A stretch of DNA of 64,000 bases from Pseudomonas entomophila (GTDB lineage Bacteria; Pseudomonadota; Gammaproteobacteria; Pseudomonadales; Pseudomonadaceae). Under the pieces are notes generated by a model. The model worked only from the letters and a program-made list of their open reading frames with translations. It ran no database searches and was not told where the DNA came from. Positions 8,574 through 17,098 of the stretch are shown here, one piece after another (the first letter of the stretch is position 1; every line of letters starts with the position of its first letter). The position numbers and the translations under genes are program-made. The stretch covers positions 62,001 to 126,000 of the forward strand of contig NZ_JARGCS010000010.1 in assembly GCF_029193575.1 (NCBI RefSeq). Direction: 5' to 3'.

Positions 8574-8629
8574 ACACAATTTGCCAACCAATTACGCTAA
8601 ACTCGCGCCACTGCTGTCTGGAGTGACCT

Positions 8630-9919
8630 ATGCGCGACGCCCTGAACCAAGGCCTGATCGATTTCCTCAAGGCTTCCCCCACGCCCTTCCACGCCACCGC
8701 AAGCCTGGCCCAGCGCCTGGAAGCTGCCGGCTACCAGCGCCTGGACGAGCGCGACAGCTGGGCCACCGTGCCTGGCGGTCGCTACTACGTGACCCGCAAC
8801 GACTCCTCGATCATCGCCATCAAGCTGGGCAAGCACTCGCCGCTGCTCAGCGGCATCCGCATGGTCGGCGCGCACACCGACAGCCCGTGCCTGCGGGTCA
8901 AGCCGCAACCCGAGCTGCAACGCCAGGGCTTCCTGCAACTGGGCGTGGAAGTGTACGGCGGCGCCCTGCTCGCACCGTGGTTCGACCGCGACCTGTCGCT
9001 GGCCGGGCGCGTCACCTTCCGCCGCGACGGCAAGGTCGAAAGCCAGCTGGTGGACTTCAAGCTGCCGATCGCCATCATTCCCAACCTGGCCATCCACCTC
9101 AACCGCACCGCCAACGAAGGCTGGCCGATCAACCCACAGAACGAACTGCCGCCGGTACTCGCCCAGGTCGCCGGTGACGAGCGCGTGGACTTCCGCGCCC
9201 TGCTCACCGAGCAACTGGCACGCGAGCACGAGCTGAACGCCGACGTGGTGCTGGATTACGAACTGAGCTTCTACGACACCCAGGACGCCGCCGTGATCGG
9301 CCTCAACGGCGACTTCATCGCTGGCGCGCGCCTGGACAACCTGCTGTCGTGCTACGCCGGCCTGCAGGCACTGCTGGCCGACGACGGCGACGAGACCTGC
9401 GTGCTGGTGTGCACCGACCACGAGGAAGTCGGCTCGTGCTCGGCCTGCGGCGCCGACGGCCCGATGCTCGAACAAACCCTGCAGCGCCTGCTGCCCGACG
9501 GCGACGAGTACGTGCGCACGATTCAGCGCTCGCTGCTGGTATCGGCCGACAACGCCCACGGCGTGCACCCCAACTATGCCGACAAGCACGACGGCAACCA
9601 CGGGCCCAAGCTCAACGCGGGGCCGGTGATCAAGGTCAATAACAACCAGCGCTACGCCACCAACAGCGAGACCGCCGGGTTCTTCCGCCACCTGTGCATG
9701 GCCGAGGAAGTGCCGGTGCAGAGTTTCGTGGTGCGCAGCGACATGGGCTGCGGCTCGACCATCGGCCCGATCACCGCCAGCCACCTGGGGGTGCGCACCG
9801 TGGACATCGGCCTGCCGACCTTCGCCATGCATTCGATCCGCGAGTTGTGCGGCAGCCACGACCTGGGGCACCTGGTGAAGGTGTTGACGGCGTTCTATCG
9901 CAGCCGTGAGTTGCCGTGA
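8630..9919 (+). CDS. apeB: M18-family aspartyl aminopeptidase ApeB
   Basis: A 429-residue cytoplasmic zinc aminopeptidase of family M18 that removes acidic N-terminal residues from peptides. Metal and catalytic motifs are in order: GAHTDSP (about residue 82), ARLDNL (about 232), DHEEVGS with the Glu pair (about 263-268), [12 protein letters not shown] (about 305) and the last His in FAMHSIREL (about 402). The length matches the family. The start ATG is seven bases after GGAG. It lies downstream of rluA across a REP element, so probably has its own transcript. No signal peptide or oddity. Confidence 0.93.
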   Translation: MRDALNQGLIDFLKASPTPFHATASLAQRLEAAGYQRLDERDSWATVPGGRYYVTRNDSSIIAIKLGKHSPLLSGIRMVGAHTDSPCLRVKPQPELQRQGFLQLGVEVYGGALLAPWFDRDLSLAGRVTFRRDGKVESQLVDFKLPIAIIPNLAIHLNRTANEGWPINPQNELPPVLAQVAGDERVDFRALLTEQLAREHELNADVVLDYELSFYDTQDAAVIGLNGDFIAGARLDNLLSCYAGLQALLADDGDETCVLVCTDHEEVGSCSACGADGPMLEQTLQRLLPDGDEYVRTIQRSLLVSADNAHGVHPNYADKHDGNHGPKLNAGPVIKVNNNQRYATNSETAGFFRHLCMAEEVPVQSFVVRSDMGCGSTIGPITASHLGVRTVDIGLPTFAMHSIRELCGSHDLGHLVKVLTAFYRSRELP

Positions 9920-9939
9920 TAATGATGTAGCCAGTGTCG

Positions 9940-9972
9940 ACCCTATTGCGGGGCAAGCCCGCGATAGGGCCA
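9940..9972. repeat. REP element, near-perfect hairpin
   Basis: CCTATTGCGGG and CCCGCGATAGG flank the loop GCAAG between apeB and the next small gene. Confidence 0.8.
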
Positions 9973-10030
9973 CCAGCGTCACCACCAACCGCTATGCTTA
10001 AGACAGGCCCCAAGCAAAAGGATTGCCGCC

Positions 10031-10198
10031 ATGTCCCCCTTCCTCTCCCTGTTCGTGCCGGTGTTCCTGTTCCTGATGCTGCTGACCATCGGTTTCAGCC
10101 TGCGCGAGCGCAACATCGGCGTGCTGATGATGTGGATCGGCACCCTCGGCATTTTCGGCCTGACCTGCTGGAAGATCCTGGAGAAACTACCCTCATAA
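10031..10198 (+). CDS. 55-residue membrane protein, unknown
   Basis: This short frame has ATG at 10031, with AAGGAT about nine bases upstream, and TAA at 10196-10198. The product has two hydrophobic helices (residues 3-22 and 30-47) separated by the charged turn SLRERN, and ends in KILEKLPS. Codon use fits neighbouring genes. It precedes the MscS-type channel gene by 44 bases and could be in the same transcript. I do not recognise a named family. A chance frame is possible, but the ribosome site, composition and helix pattern argue for a real gene. Confidence 0.6.
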   Translation: MSPFLSLFVPVFLFLMLLTIGFSLRERNIGVLMMWIGTLGIFGLTCWKILEKLPS

Positions 10199-10242
10199 CG
10201 TTCTAAACTCGGCCAATCGTTTGACCTGAGGTAGATTTTCCG

Positions 10243-12384
10243 GTGCCTGCCCTCCTGCGTTGCCTGACCCTGCTGCTGTTCCTGTTCACCGTCCCGGCCC
10301 ACGCCGCCGGCCTGCCCAGCCTGCTCGGTCCGAGCGCGCCCGCCCAACCGCAAGCCAGCGAGCCGCTCGGCAAGTCGCTGGACGAAGTCATCAAGAACCT
10401 GGAGAACGACCAGCAACGCGCCAAGTTGCTGGCCGACCTGAAGAAGCTGCGCGACGCCAGCAAGCAGTCCCAGCCCAGCCCCGAACAGGGCGTGCTGGGG
10501 CTGATCGGCAACGCCGTGCACGACCTGGAAAAGCAGTTCAGCGGCGAGGCCAGCCCATTCGTGCGCTGGTCGCAGGAGATCGACCAGGCCCAGGCCGAGC
10601 TGGTCGCGCTGGCGGTGCCGGTGCACCAATGGCCGGCGATCCTGTTCGGCTTTGCCGCGATCATCGCCGTGTGGAGCCTGCTGGCCTACAGCTTCAACTG
10701 GGTCGGCCACCGCGTGCGGGTGCGCTTCGGCCTCACCGAGGAACTGCCCCAGCACCCACGCACCTGGGACCTGGTGCGTTTCGCCCTGCGCAAGCTCGGG
10801 CCGTGGCTGGTGGCGTTGGTGATCACCGTGTACCTGAGCTTCGCCCTGCCCTCCTCGCTGGGCAAGTCGATGGCCATGGTGCTGGCCTATGCGCTGGTGG
10901 TCGGCACCTGCTTCTCGGCGATCTGCGTGATTGCCTTCTCCCTGCTCGATGGCCCGCACCGCCACCGCGCCCTGTACATCCTGCGACGCCAGGCGTTCCG
11001 TCCGCTGTGGCTGATCGGCAGCTTCGCCGCCTTCGGCGAGGCGATGAGCGACCCACGCCTGACCACGGCCCTGGGCAGCCACCTGGCACACGCCCTCGCG
11101 ACCCTGGCCAACGTGCTGGCGGCACTGTGCACCGGCCTGTTCATCCTGCGCTTCCGCCGCCCCATCGCCCACCTGATCCGCAACCAGCCGCTGTCCCGGC
11201 GCCTGAGCCGACGCACCCTCAGCGACACGCTCTCGGTGCTCGGCAACGTCTGGTTCGTGCCGGCACTGGTGCTGGTGGCGCTGTCGCTGTTCGCCACCTT
11301 CGTCTCGGCCGGAGACACCAGCACCGCGCTGCGCCAGTCGCTGATGTGCATCGTGCTGCTGGTGGTGTGCATGGTGCTGCACAGCCTGGTGCGCCGGCAT
11401 GCCGCCAGCCCCAAGCGCGCCAACCGGCGCCAGGCGCTGTACATCGAACGCTTGCGCAACTTCGGCTACGCCTTGGCGCACCTGGTCATCTGGCTGGCGT
11501 TCATCGAGCTGGGGCTGCGCATCTGGGGCTTGTCGATGATCAACTTCGCCGAAGGCGAAGGGCATGACGTCAGCGTGCGCCTGCTGGGCCTGGCCGGCAC
11601 GTTGATCGCCGCCTGGCTGGTGTGGATCCTCGCCGACACCGCCGTGCACCACGCCCTGGTGCGCTCGCGCCGGGGCCAGGCCAACGCTCGCGCGCAGACC
11701 ATGATGCCGTTGATCCGCAACGTGCTGTTCGTGACCATCTTCATCATCGCGGTGATCGTCGCCCTGGCCAACATGGGCATGAACGTCACCCCGCTGCTCG
11801 CCGGTGCCGGGGTGATCGGCCTGGCCATCGGCTTTGGCGCGCAGTCGCTGGTGGCCGACCTGATCACCGGGCTGTTCATCATCATCGAGGACTCCCTGGC
11901 GATCGACGACTACGTCGATGTCGGTGGCCACCTGGGCACGGTCGAGGGCCTGACCATCCGCACCGTGCGCCTGCGCGACATCGACGGCATCGTGCACACC
12001 ATCCCGTTCAGCGAGATCAAGAGCATCAAGAACTACTCGCGCGAGTTCGGCTATGCGATCTTCCGCGTGGCCATCCCGCACAGCATGCACATCGACCAGG
12101 CGATCGCGCTGGTTCGCGAGGTGGCGCAAAAGCTGCGCAGCGACCCGCTGATGCGCCGCAACATCTGGTCGCCGCTGGAGTTACAGGGGGTGGAGAGTTT
12201 CGAGTCGGGCTCGGCGGTGCTGCGGGCACGGTTCAAGACCGCGCCGATCAAGCAGTGGGAGGTGTCGCGGGCGTTCAACCTGGCGCTGAAGCGGCAGTTG
12301 GACGAGACGGGGCTGGACCTGGCGACGCCTCGGTTGTCGGTGCAGGTGGTGACGGCAGGGGGGGAGGCCGGGACCTCCAGCTAG
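10243..12384 (+). CDS. Large MscS-family mechanosensitive channel (YbiO-like)
   Basis: A 713-residue protein. It has a signal peptide (residues 1-21, ending PAHA), a periplasmic coiled-coil region (about 40-110), roughly nine to ten membrane helices, and a C-terminal MscS core. The pore-lining TM3 is visible as PLLAGAGVIGLAIGFGAQSL (about residues 519-538), followed by DLITGLFIIIEDSLAIDDYVD. The beta domain follows with VEGLTIRTVRLRDIDG. It should open under membrane tension to release solutes on osmotic downshift. The size and extended N-terminus resemble E. coli YbiO, not the short MscS. The start is GTG at 10243 because it gives a proper signal peptide. It is followed by a REP element. Confidence 0.88.
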   Translation: MPALLRCLTLLLFLFTVPAHAAGLPSLLGPSAPAQPQASEPLGKSLDEVIKNLENDQQRAKLLADLKKLRDASKQSQPSPEQGVLGLIGNAVHDLEKQFSGEASPFVRWSQEIDQAQAELVALAVPVHQWPAILFGFAAIIAVWSLLAYSFNWVGHRVRVRFGLTEELPQHPRTWDLVRFALRKLGPWLVALVITVYLSFALPSSLGKSMAMVLAYALVVGTCFSAICVIAFSLLDGPHRHRALYILRRQAFRPLWLIGSFAAFGEAMSDPRLTTALGSHLAHALATLANVLAALCTGLFILRFRRPIAHLIRNQPLSRRLSRRTLSDTLSVLGNVWFVPALVLVALSLFATFVSAGDTSTALRQSLMCIVLLVVCMVLHSLVRRHAASPKRANRRQALYIERLRNFGYALAHLVIWLAFIELGLRIWGLSMINFAEGEGHDVSVRLLGLAGTLIAAWLVWILADTAVHHALVRSRRGQANARAQTMMPLIRNVLFVTIFIIAVIVALANMGMNVTPLLAGAGVIGLAIGFGAQSLVADLITGLFIIIEDSLAIDDYVDVGGHLGTVEGLTIRTVRLRDIDGIVHTIPFSEIKSIKNYSREFGYAIFRVAIPHSMHIDQAIALVREVAQKLRSDPLMRRNIWSPLELQGVESFESGSAVLRARFKTAPIKQWEVSRAFNLALKRQLDETGLDLATPRLSVQVVTAGGEAGTSS

Positions 12385-12418
12385 GGCCCTATCGCGGGGC
12401 AAGCCCGCCCCTGCAAGG
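12385..12418. repeat. REP element
   Basis: GGCCCTATCGCGGGGCAAGC core, directly after the channel gene and before the convergent GntR gene. Confidence 0.75.
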
Positions 12419-12430
12419 CTCTTGGCTCAG

Positions 12431-13144
12431 TCACCCCGCTTGGGCGCGGATGCGAATCGCGTCATGCCGCCAATATTCCAGGTCGCAGTCGATCAGATGC
12501 CCATGCTGGTCGCTGTTGACCCGGGTGATGTGCAGCCCGGGGCTACCCGCCGACACTTTCAATGCCGTGGCCGCGTCCACCGGCAGCGCGGTAGGCAGGA
12601 TCTCGAAACACACCTGCCCGTAACGGATGCCGTATTCACGGGCATAGATCTCGGTCAGCGACTGCGCCAGGTCCAGTTCGAGAACCCCGGGGAAATACCG
12701 CGGGTTGAGATAATGCTCGGCATACAACACCGCCCTTGCGTCGATACGCCGCAAGCGACAGATGCGCACCACGCTGGACAACGCCGGCAAGCGCAGCCGC
12801 GCACAAATCGCCGCAGACGCCGGCTGCAAGCGCGCCGACAGCAGCTCGGTGCTCGGCAGCCGCCCCTGGTCGCGGACCATGGCGTGGAAATGGCTGCGTT
12901 CGATCAAGTCGTAGGTCAGCCGCTCGGGCGCGACGAACCAGCCCCGCCGCTCCTCACGGTAGATCAACCCCTGGGCTTCCAGCTGGACCAGCGCCTCGCG
13001 CAGGGTGATACGCGTGGTATCGAACACCTCGCTGAGCTTGCGCTCGGCCGGCAACTTGCCGCCCGGTGCCAGCAAGCCATGTTCGATCTGCTCCTGCAGG
13101 GCATGGCAGATCGCTGTTACCGCCCGCGGCGGGGTCGATTGCAT
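12431..13144 (-). CDS. GntR/UTRA (HutC-type) transcriptional regulator
   Basis: A 237-residue regulator. The N-terminal winged helix spans residues about 8-75 and shows the GntR pattern LPAERKLSEVFDTTRITLREAL then LEAQGLI. The C-terminal UTRA effector domain covers about 90-235 (RICRLRRIDARAVLYAEHYL, then INVSDQ-like VNSDQHGHLIDCDLEYWRHDA). HutC-type members usually repress and respond to small ligands such as sugars, amino acids or phosphonates. The start is ATG at 13144; the TTG before it is less likely. It is divergent from the ABC/phosphatase operon, with matching palindromes in the shared gap, so it probably controls that operon and itself. PhnR- or PhnF-like function is possible, unproven. 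Confidence 0.88.
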   Translation of the reverse strand: MQSTPPRAVTAICHALQEQIEHGLLAPGGKLPAERKLSEVFDTTRITLREALVQLEAQGLIYREERRGWFVAPERLTYDLIERSHFHAMVRDQGRLPSTELLSARLQPASAAICARLRLPALSSVVRICRLRRIDARAVLYAEHYLNPRYFPGVLELDLAQSLTEIYAREYGIRYGQVCFEILPTALPVDAATALKVSAGSPGLHITRVNSDQHGHLIDCDLEYWRHDAIRIRAQAG

Positions 13145-13470
13145 CAAAGGTTACCTATCTGGACTAGTCCAGCCCCATAGCAGGGCAGTTGGAGAATAGT
13201 GCAAGCCTAGGCACGGCTGATGAACATCCTGTGACAAAGGCCCCGCCAGAGGTGTGCCAGATTCGGGCCAACCCCGGAAAATAAAGGGCTGCGTTCTGGT
13301 CTACGCTTTGTTTTCAGGGCGCCCGCCCCCCTGGGTACGGCGTACTCCTACATCAAATTGTCATGGAACAGGCCTACCTTGGCTCAAGGTTTGCTGACCT
13401 AGACCAACCGTTCTGCAAGCAAGGTCCCGTCATAACAACGATTGCAAGGCACCCACCAAAGGAGCTTCGG
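13145..13470. promoter_or_regulatory. Divergent control region of the GntR regulator and ABC operon
   Basis: This 326-base gap holds no gene. It contains the perfect palindrome CTGGACTAGTCCAG at 13159-13172, just upstream of the regulator start. A related site TGACCTAGACCA lies at 13395-13406 and a half site TGGTCTACGC at 13297-13306. All fit TGGwCTAGwCCA to varying degree and may be GntR operators. AAGGAG at 13459-13464 serves the binding-protein gene. Confidence 0.5.
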
Positions 13471-14535
13471 ATGAAAAAGTTCTTCATGGCGTCACTGCTG
13501 GGCTCGGCCATCGCCCTGTGCACCTCGGCCATGGCCGCCGGCACCGACCTCAAGGCCCTGGAAGACGCCGCCCGCAAGGAAGGCACCGTCAACAGCGTGG
13601 GCATGCCCGATGCCTGGGCCAACTGGAAAGGCACCTGGGAAGACCTGGCCAAGAAGTACGGCCTCAAGCACAGTGACACCGACATGAGCTCGGCCCAGGA
13701 AATCGCCAAGTTCGACGCCGAGAAAGACAACGCCAGCGCCGACATCGGCGACGTCGGCGCCGCCTTCGGCCCCATCGCCGTGGCCAAGGGCGTGTCCCAG
13801 CCGTACAAGCCGAGCACCTGGGACCAGGTCCCGGACTGGGCCAAGGACAAGGAAGGCCACTGGGCGCTGGCCTATACCGGCACCATCGCGTTCATCATCA
13901 ACAAGGACCTGGTCAAGGAAGGCGAACGTCCAACCAGCTGGCACGACCTGGAAAAGGGCAAGTACAAGGTCGCCATCGGTGACGTCGGCACCGCCGCCCA
14001 GGCCGCCAACGGCGTGCTGGCCGCCGCCATCGCCTACAAGGGTGACGAGAGCAATATCGCCCCGGGCCTGCAGCTGTTCACCAAGCTGGCCCAGCAGAAG
14101 CGCCTGTCGCTGGCCAACCCGACCATCCAGACCCTGGAGAAGGGCGAAGTGGAAGTCGGCGTGGTGTGGGACTTCAACGGCCTGAGCTACCGCGACCAGA
14201 TCGACCCCAAGCGCTTTGAAGTGCTGATCCCGTCGGACGGTTCGATCACCTCCGGCTACACCACCATCATCAACAAGTACGCCAAGCACCCGAACGCCGC
14301 CAAGCTGACCCGCGAGTACATCTTCAGCGACGCAGGCCAGACCAACCTGGCTATGGGCCATGCCCGCCCGATCCGCGCCGAGCACCTGAAGCTGCCGGCC
14401 GACGTGCAGGCCAAGCTGCTGCCGAACGAGCAATACAAGGCGGCGCAGCCGATCAAGGATGCCGCAGCCTGGGAGACGACCTCCAAGGCGCTGCCGCAGA
14501 AGTGGCAGGAGCAGGTCATCATCGAAATGGAATAA
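13471..14535 (+). CDS. ABC transporter periplasmic binding protein
   Basis: A 354-residue periplasmic binding protein with signal peptide (residues 1-22, ending SAMA). It has the two-lobed fold of the iron/polyamine/phosphonate-type family: SVGMPDAWANWKGTWEDL near the N-terminus, DIGDVGAAFGP (about 91-101), and the hinge strand VGVVWDFNGLSY (about 228-239). It captures the ligand for the two permeases and ATPase encoded downstream. AAGGAG precedes ATG at 13471, and upstream in-frame codons would destroy the signal peptide. A BIME separates it from the rest of the operon, a pattern often linked to higher expression of the binding protein. The ligand is not identifiable from sequence; the phosphatase neighbours suggest a phosphorus compound. 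Confidence 0.85.
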   Translation: MKKFFMASLLGSAIALCTSAMAAGTDLKALEDAARKEGTVNSVGMPDAWANWKGTWEDLAKKYGLKHSDTDMSSAQEIAKFDAEKDNASADIGDVGAAFGPIAVAKGVSQPYKPSTWDQVPDWAKDKEGHWALAYTGTIAFIINKDLVKEGERPTSWHDLEKGKYKVAIGDVGTAAQAANGVLAAAIAYKGDESNIAPGLQLFTKLAQQKRLSLANPTIQTLEKGEVEVGVVWDFNGLSYRDQIDPKRFEVLIPSDGSITSGYTTIINKYAKHPNAAKLTREYIFSDAGQTNLAMGHARPIRAEHLKLPADVQAKLLPNEQYKAAQPIKDAAAWETTSKALPQKWQEQVIIEME

Positions 14536-14558
14536 GGCCCAGGCTCTCTAACGCCTGA

Positions 14559-14638
14559 ACCGGCCCTTTCGCGGGTAAACCCGCACCCACAGGATCATCC
14601 GAAACCCTGTGGGTGCGGGTTTACCCGCGAACAGGGCG
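14559..14638. repeat. REP pair (BIME) inside the ABC operon
   Basis: Two REPs in opposite orientation, CGGCCCTTTCGCGGGTAAAC (14561-14580) and GCGGGTTTACCCGCGAACAG (14615-14634), sit between the binding-protein gene and the phosphatase gene. They use the GGTAAACCCGC subtype, unlike most REPs in this window. Such an insert can stabilise the upstream mRNA. Confidence 0.85.
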
Positions 14639-14670
14639 ACGCGGATTGACTGACACCCTGCGGAGCAATC

Positions 14671-15477
14671 ATGCAACACAACGTCATCCTGGTCCTGCTC
14701 GACGGCCTCAACCACCAGGTTGCCCACCACGCCATGGGCCACCTGCACGCCTACGTCGAGGCCGACCGCGCCGCGCTGTACCGCGTCGAATGCGAGCTGC
14801 CGTCGCTGTCGCGGCCGCTGTATGAATGCATCCTCACCGGCGTGCCACCGATCGACAGCGGCATCGTGCACAACAACGTCAGCCGCCTGTCCAACCAGCG
14901 CAGCGTGTTCCACTATGCCCGCGAGGCCGGGCTGAGCACTGCCGCGGCGGCCTACCACTGGTTCAGCGAGCTGTACAACCGCTCGCCGTTCGACCCGCTG
15001 CGCGACCGCCACACCCACGCGCCCAAGCTGCCGATCCAGCATGGCCTGTTCTACTGGGCCGACCACTACCCCGACTCGCACCTGCTGGCCGACGCTGAAT
15101 ACCTGCGCCGCCGCCATGCGCCGAACTTCCTGCTGGTGCACCCGATGAACATCGACGACGCCGGCCACCGCCACGGCCTGGACAGCAGCCAATACCGCAA
15201 CGCCGCGCGCAGCGCCGACATCCTCTTGGCCGACTACCTGCCGCGCTGGCTCGAAGAGGGCTACCAGGTGCTGGTGACCGCCGATCACGGCATGAACAAC
15301 GACCGCTCGCACAATGGCCTGCTGGCCGAGGAACGCGAGGTGCCGCTGTTCGTCTTCGGTGAGGCGTTCAGCCTGGACCCGGCCGCCAAGCCCCTGCAAA
15401 CCGAGCTGTGCGGCACGCTCTGCGAACTGCTCGGCGCAACCCATGACAAACCGGTCTGCCGGGAGTTGCTCAAGTGA
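14671..15477 (+). CDS. Alkaline-phosphatase-superfamily hydrolase
   Basis: A 268-residue cytoplasmic enzyme of the alkaline phosphatase/nucleotide pyrophosphatase/phosphonoacetate hydrolase superfamily. Metal-ligand motifs appear in order: VLLDGLN with Asp11, a probable nucleophile in PSLSRPLYECILTG (about residues 45-58), HPMNIDDAGHRHG (about 156-168) and TADHGMNND (about 206-214). It lacks a signal peptide, so the substrate is imported before hydrolysis. Family members split phosphomonoesters, phosphodiesters or C-P bonds, and sequence alone does not separate these. GGAG lies seven bases before ATG. The next permease gene starts inside its stop codon (GTGA), so they are translationally coupled. 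Confidence 0.8.
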   Translation: MQHNVILVLLDGLNHQVAHHAMGHLHAYVEADRAALYRVECELPSLSRPLYECILTGVPPIDSGIVHNNVSRLSNQRSVFHYAREAGLSTAAAAYHWFSELYNRSPFDPLRDRHTHAPKLPIQHGLFYWADHYPDSHLLADAEYLRRRHAPNFLLVHPMNIDDAGHRHGLDSSQYRNAARSADILLADYLPRWLEEGYQVLVTADHGMNNDRSHNGLLAEEREVPLFVFGEAFSLDPAAKPLQTELCGTLCELLGATHDKPVCRELLK

Positions 15478-16313
15478 ATGCCAGCCACCGTGGCCGCACC
15501 CTGGCCCTGCTTTGCCTGCTTCCGTTCGCACTGTTCTTCGTCATCTTCCAGATCGCCCCATTGGCCTGGGTGACCATCCACAGCCTGCAAGGCGAAGGCG
15601 GCTGGGGCCTTGAGAACTTCAGCAAGGTGTTCGCCTCGAAGTTCTACCTGCAGGCGCTGCAACGCAGCCTGGAGATCAGCTTCTGGTCGAGCCTGTTCGG
15701 TATCGTCATCGCCACCCTCGGCGCTTACTCGCTGCGCCAGGTCGACTCGAAGCTGCGCGACTTCGTCAGCGCCTTCGCCAACATGACCAGCAACTTCTCC
15801 GGCGTGCCACTGGCCTTCGCCTTCATCATCCTGCTCGGCTTCAACGGCGCGCTGACCCTGCTGCTCAAGCAGATCGGCCTGCTCGGCGACTTCAGCATCT
15901 ATTCCAAGAGCGGCTTGATCCTGGTGTACACCTACTTCCAGATCCCCTTGGGCGTGCTGCTGCTCTACCCGGCCTTCGACGCCCTGCGTGAAGACTGGCG
16001 CGAGTCCGCCGCGCTGCTGGGCGCCAACCACTGGCAGTTCTGGCGGCACATCGGCCTGCCGGTGCTGACCCCGGCGCTGCTGGGCACCTTCGTGATCCTG
16101 CTGGCCAACGCCCTGGGCGCCTACGCCACCGTCTATGCCCTGACCACTGGCAACTTCAACGTGCTGCCGATCCGTATCGCCGCCCTGGTGGCCGGCGACA
16201 TCACCCTCGACCCGAACCTGGCAAGCGCCCTGGCGATGGTGCTGGTGGGGCTGATGACGCTGGTCACGGTGGTCCATCAATGGCTGCTGAAAAGGAGCTA
16301 CCATGCGCGCTGA
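15474..16313 (+). CDS. ABC transporter permease 1
   Basis: A 279-residue binding-protein-dependent permease with six predicted membrane helices. The coupling loop facing the ATPase is visible as ESAALLGANHWQFWRHIGLP (about residues 179-198), matching the EAA motif. The start is the GTG at 15474, which overlaps the TGA of the phosphatase gene. It ends 11 bases inside the next permease gene. It pairs with that permease to form the translocation channel of the operon's importer. Strong coupling along the operon implies a fixed complex stoichiometry. Substrate unknown. Confidence 0.9.
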   Translation: MNASHRGRTLALLCLLPFALFFVIFQIAPLAWVTIHSLQGEGGWGLENFSKVFASKFYLQALQRSLEISFWSSLFGIVIATLGAYSLRQVDSKLRDFVSAFANMTSNFSGVPLAFAFIILLGFNGALTLLLKQIGLLGDFSIYSKSGLILVYTYFQIPLGVLLLYPAFDALREDWRESAALLGANHWQFWRHIGLPVLTPALLGTFVILLANALGAYATVYALTTGNFNVLPIRIAALVAGDITLDPNLASALAMVLVGLMTLVTVVHQWLLKRSYHAR

Positions 16314-17097
16314 ATCCCGCCCGGGCGGCCTGTACCACCGCGTGGTGGTGTACCTGCTGTTCCTCATCCTGCTGCTGCCGCTGGCCGGCACCCTGCTCTA
16401 CTCGCTGGCCACCAGTTGGTCGGCGACCCTGTTGCCCAGCGGCCTGACCTTCAAGTGGTACATCGCGCTGTGGAGCGAGCCGCGCTTTCTCGCCGCGTTC
16501 GGCCAGTCGCTGCTGGTGTGCATCGGTGCGCTGCTGCTATCGGTGGTGCTGATCCTGCCGCTGCTGTTCGTGGTGCACTACCACTTCCCCAAGCTCGACG
16601 CCCTGATGAACGTCCTCATCCTGCTGCCGTTCGCGGTGCCGCCGGTGGTGTCGTCGGTGGGCCTGCTGCAACTGTACGGCAGCGGGCCGATGGCCATGGT
16701 CGGCACGCCGTGGATCCTCATCGGCACCTACTTCACCATCGCCTTGCCGTTCATGTACCGGGCAATCACCAACAACCTGCAGGCCATCAACCTGCGCGAC
16801 CTGATGGACGCCGCCCAACTGCTCGGCGCCAGCACCTGGCAGGCGGCGTTGCTGGTGGTGCTGCCGAACCTGCGCAAGGGCCTGATGGTGGCGCTGCTGC
16901 TGTCGTTCTCCTTCCTGTTCGGCGAATTCGTGTTCGCCAACCTGCTGGTCGGCACTCGCTACGAGACCCTGCAGGTGTACCTGAACAACATGCGCAACAG
17001 CAGCGGCCACTTCAACAGCGCGCTGGTGATCTCCTACTTCGCCTTCGTGCTGGTGCTGACCTGGGTCGCCAACCGCCTGAACAAGGACAAAACCTGA
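16303..17097 (+). CDS. ABC transporter permease 2
   Basis: A 264-residue permease with six membrane helices and an EAA-type loop MDAAQLLGASTWQAALLVVL (about residues 168-187). It overlaps the first permease by 11 bases and is followed by the ATPase gene one base after its stop codon. With permease 1 it should form the heterodimeric channel of this importer. The arrangement of one binding protein, two different permeases and one ATPase is typical of the Fe3+/polyamine/phosphonate-type importers. Confidence 0.9.
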   Translation: MRAESRPGGLYHRVVVYLLFLILLLPLAGTLLYSLATSWSATLLPSGLTFKWYIALWSEPRFLAAFGQSLLVCIGALLLSVVLILPLLFVVHYHFPKLDALMNVLILLPFAVPPVVSSVGLLQLYGSGPMAMVGTPWILIGTYFTIALPFMYRAITNNLQAINLRDLMDAAQLLGASTWQAALLVVLPNLRKGLMVALLLSFSFLFGEFVFANLLVGTRYETLQVYLNNMRNSSGHFNSALVISYFAFVLVLTWVANRLNKDKT

Positions 17098-17098
17098 G

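Noticed and set aside
9979..12129. 716-codon open frame opposite the MscS-type channel gene
   Set aside because: The product is Gln/His-rich and without family resemblance, whereas the other strand encodes a full MscS core.
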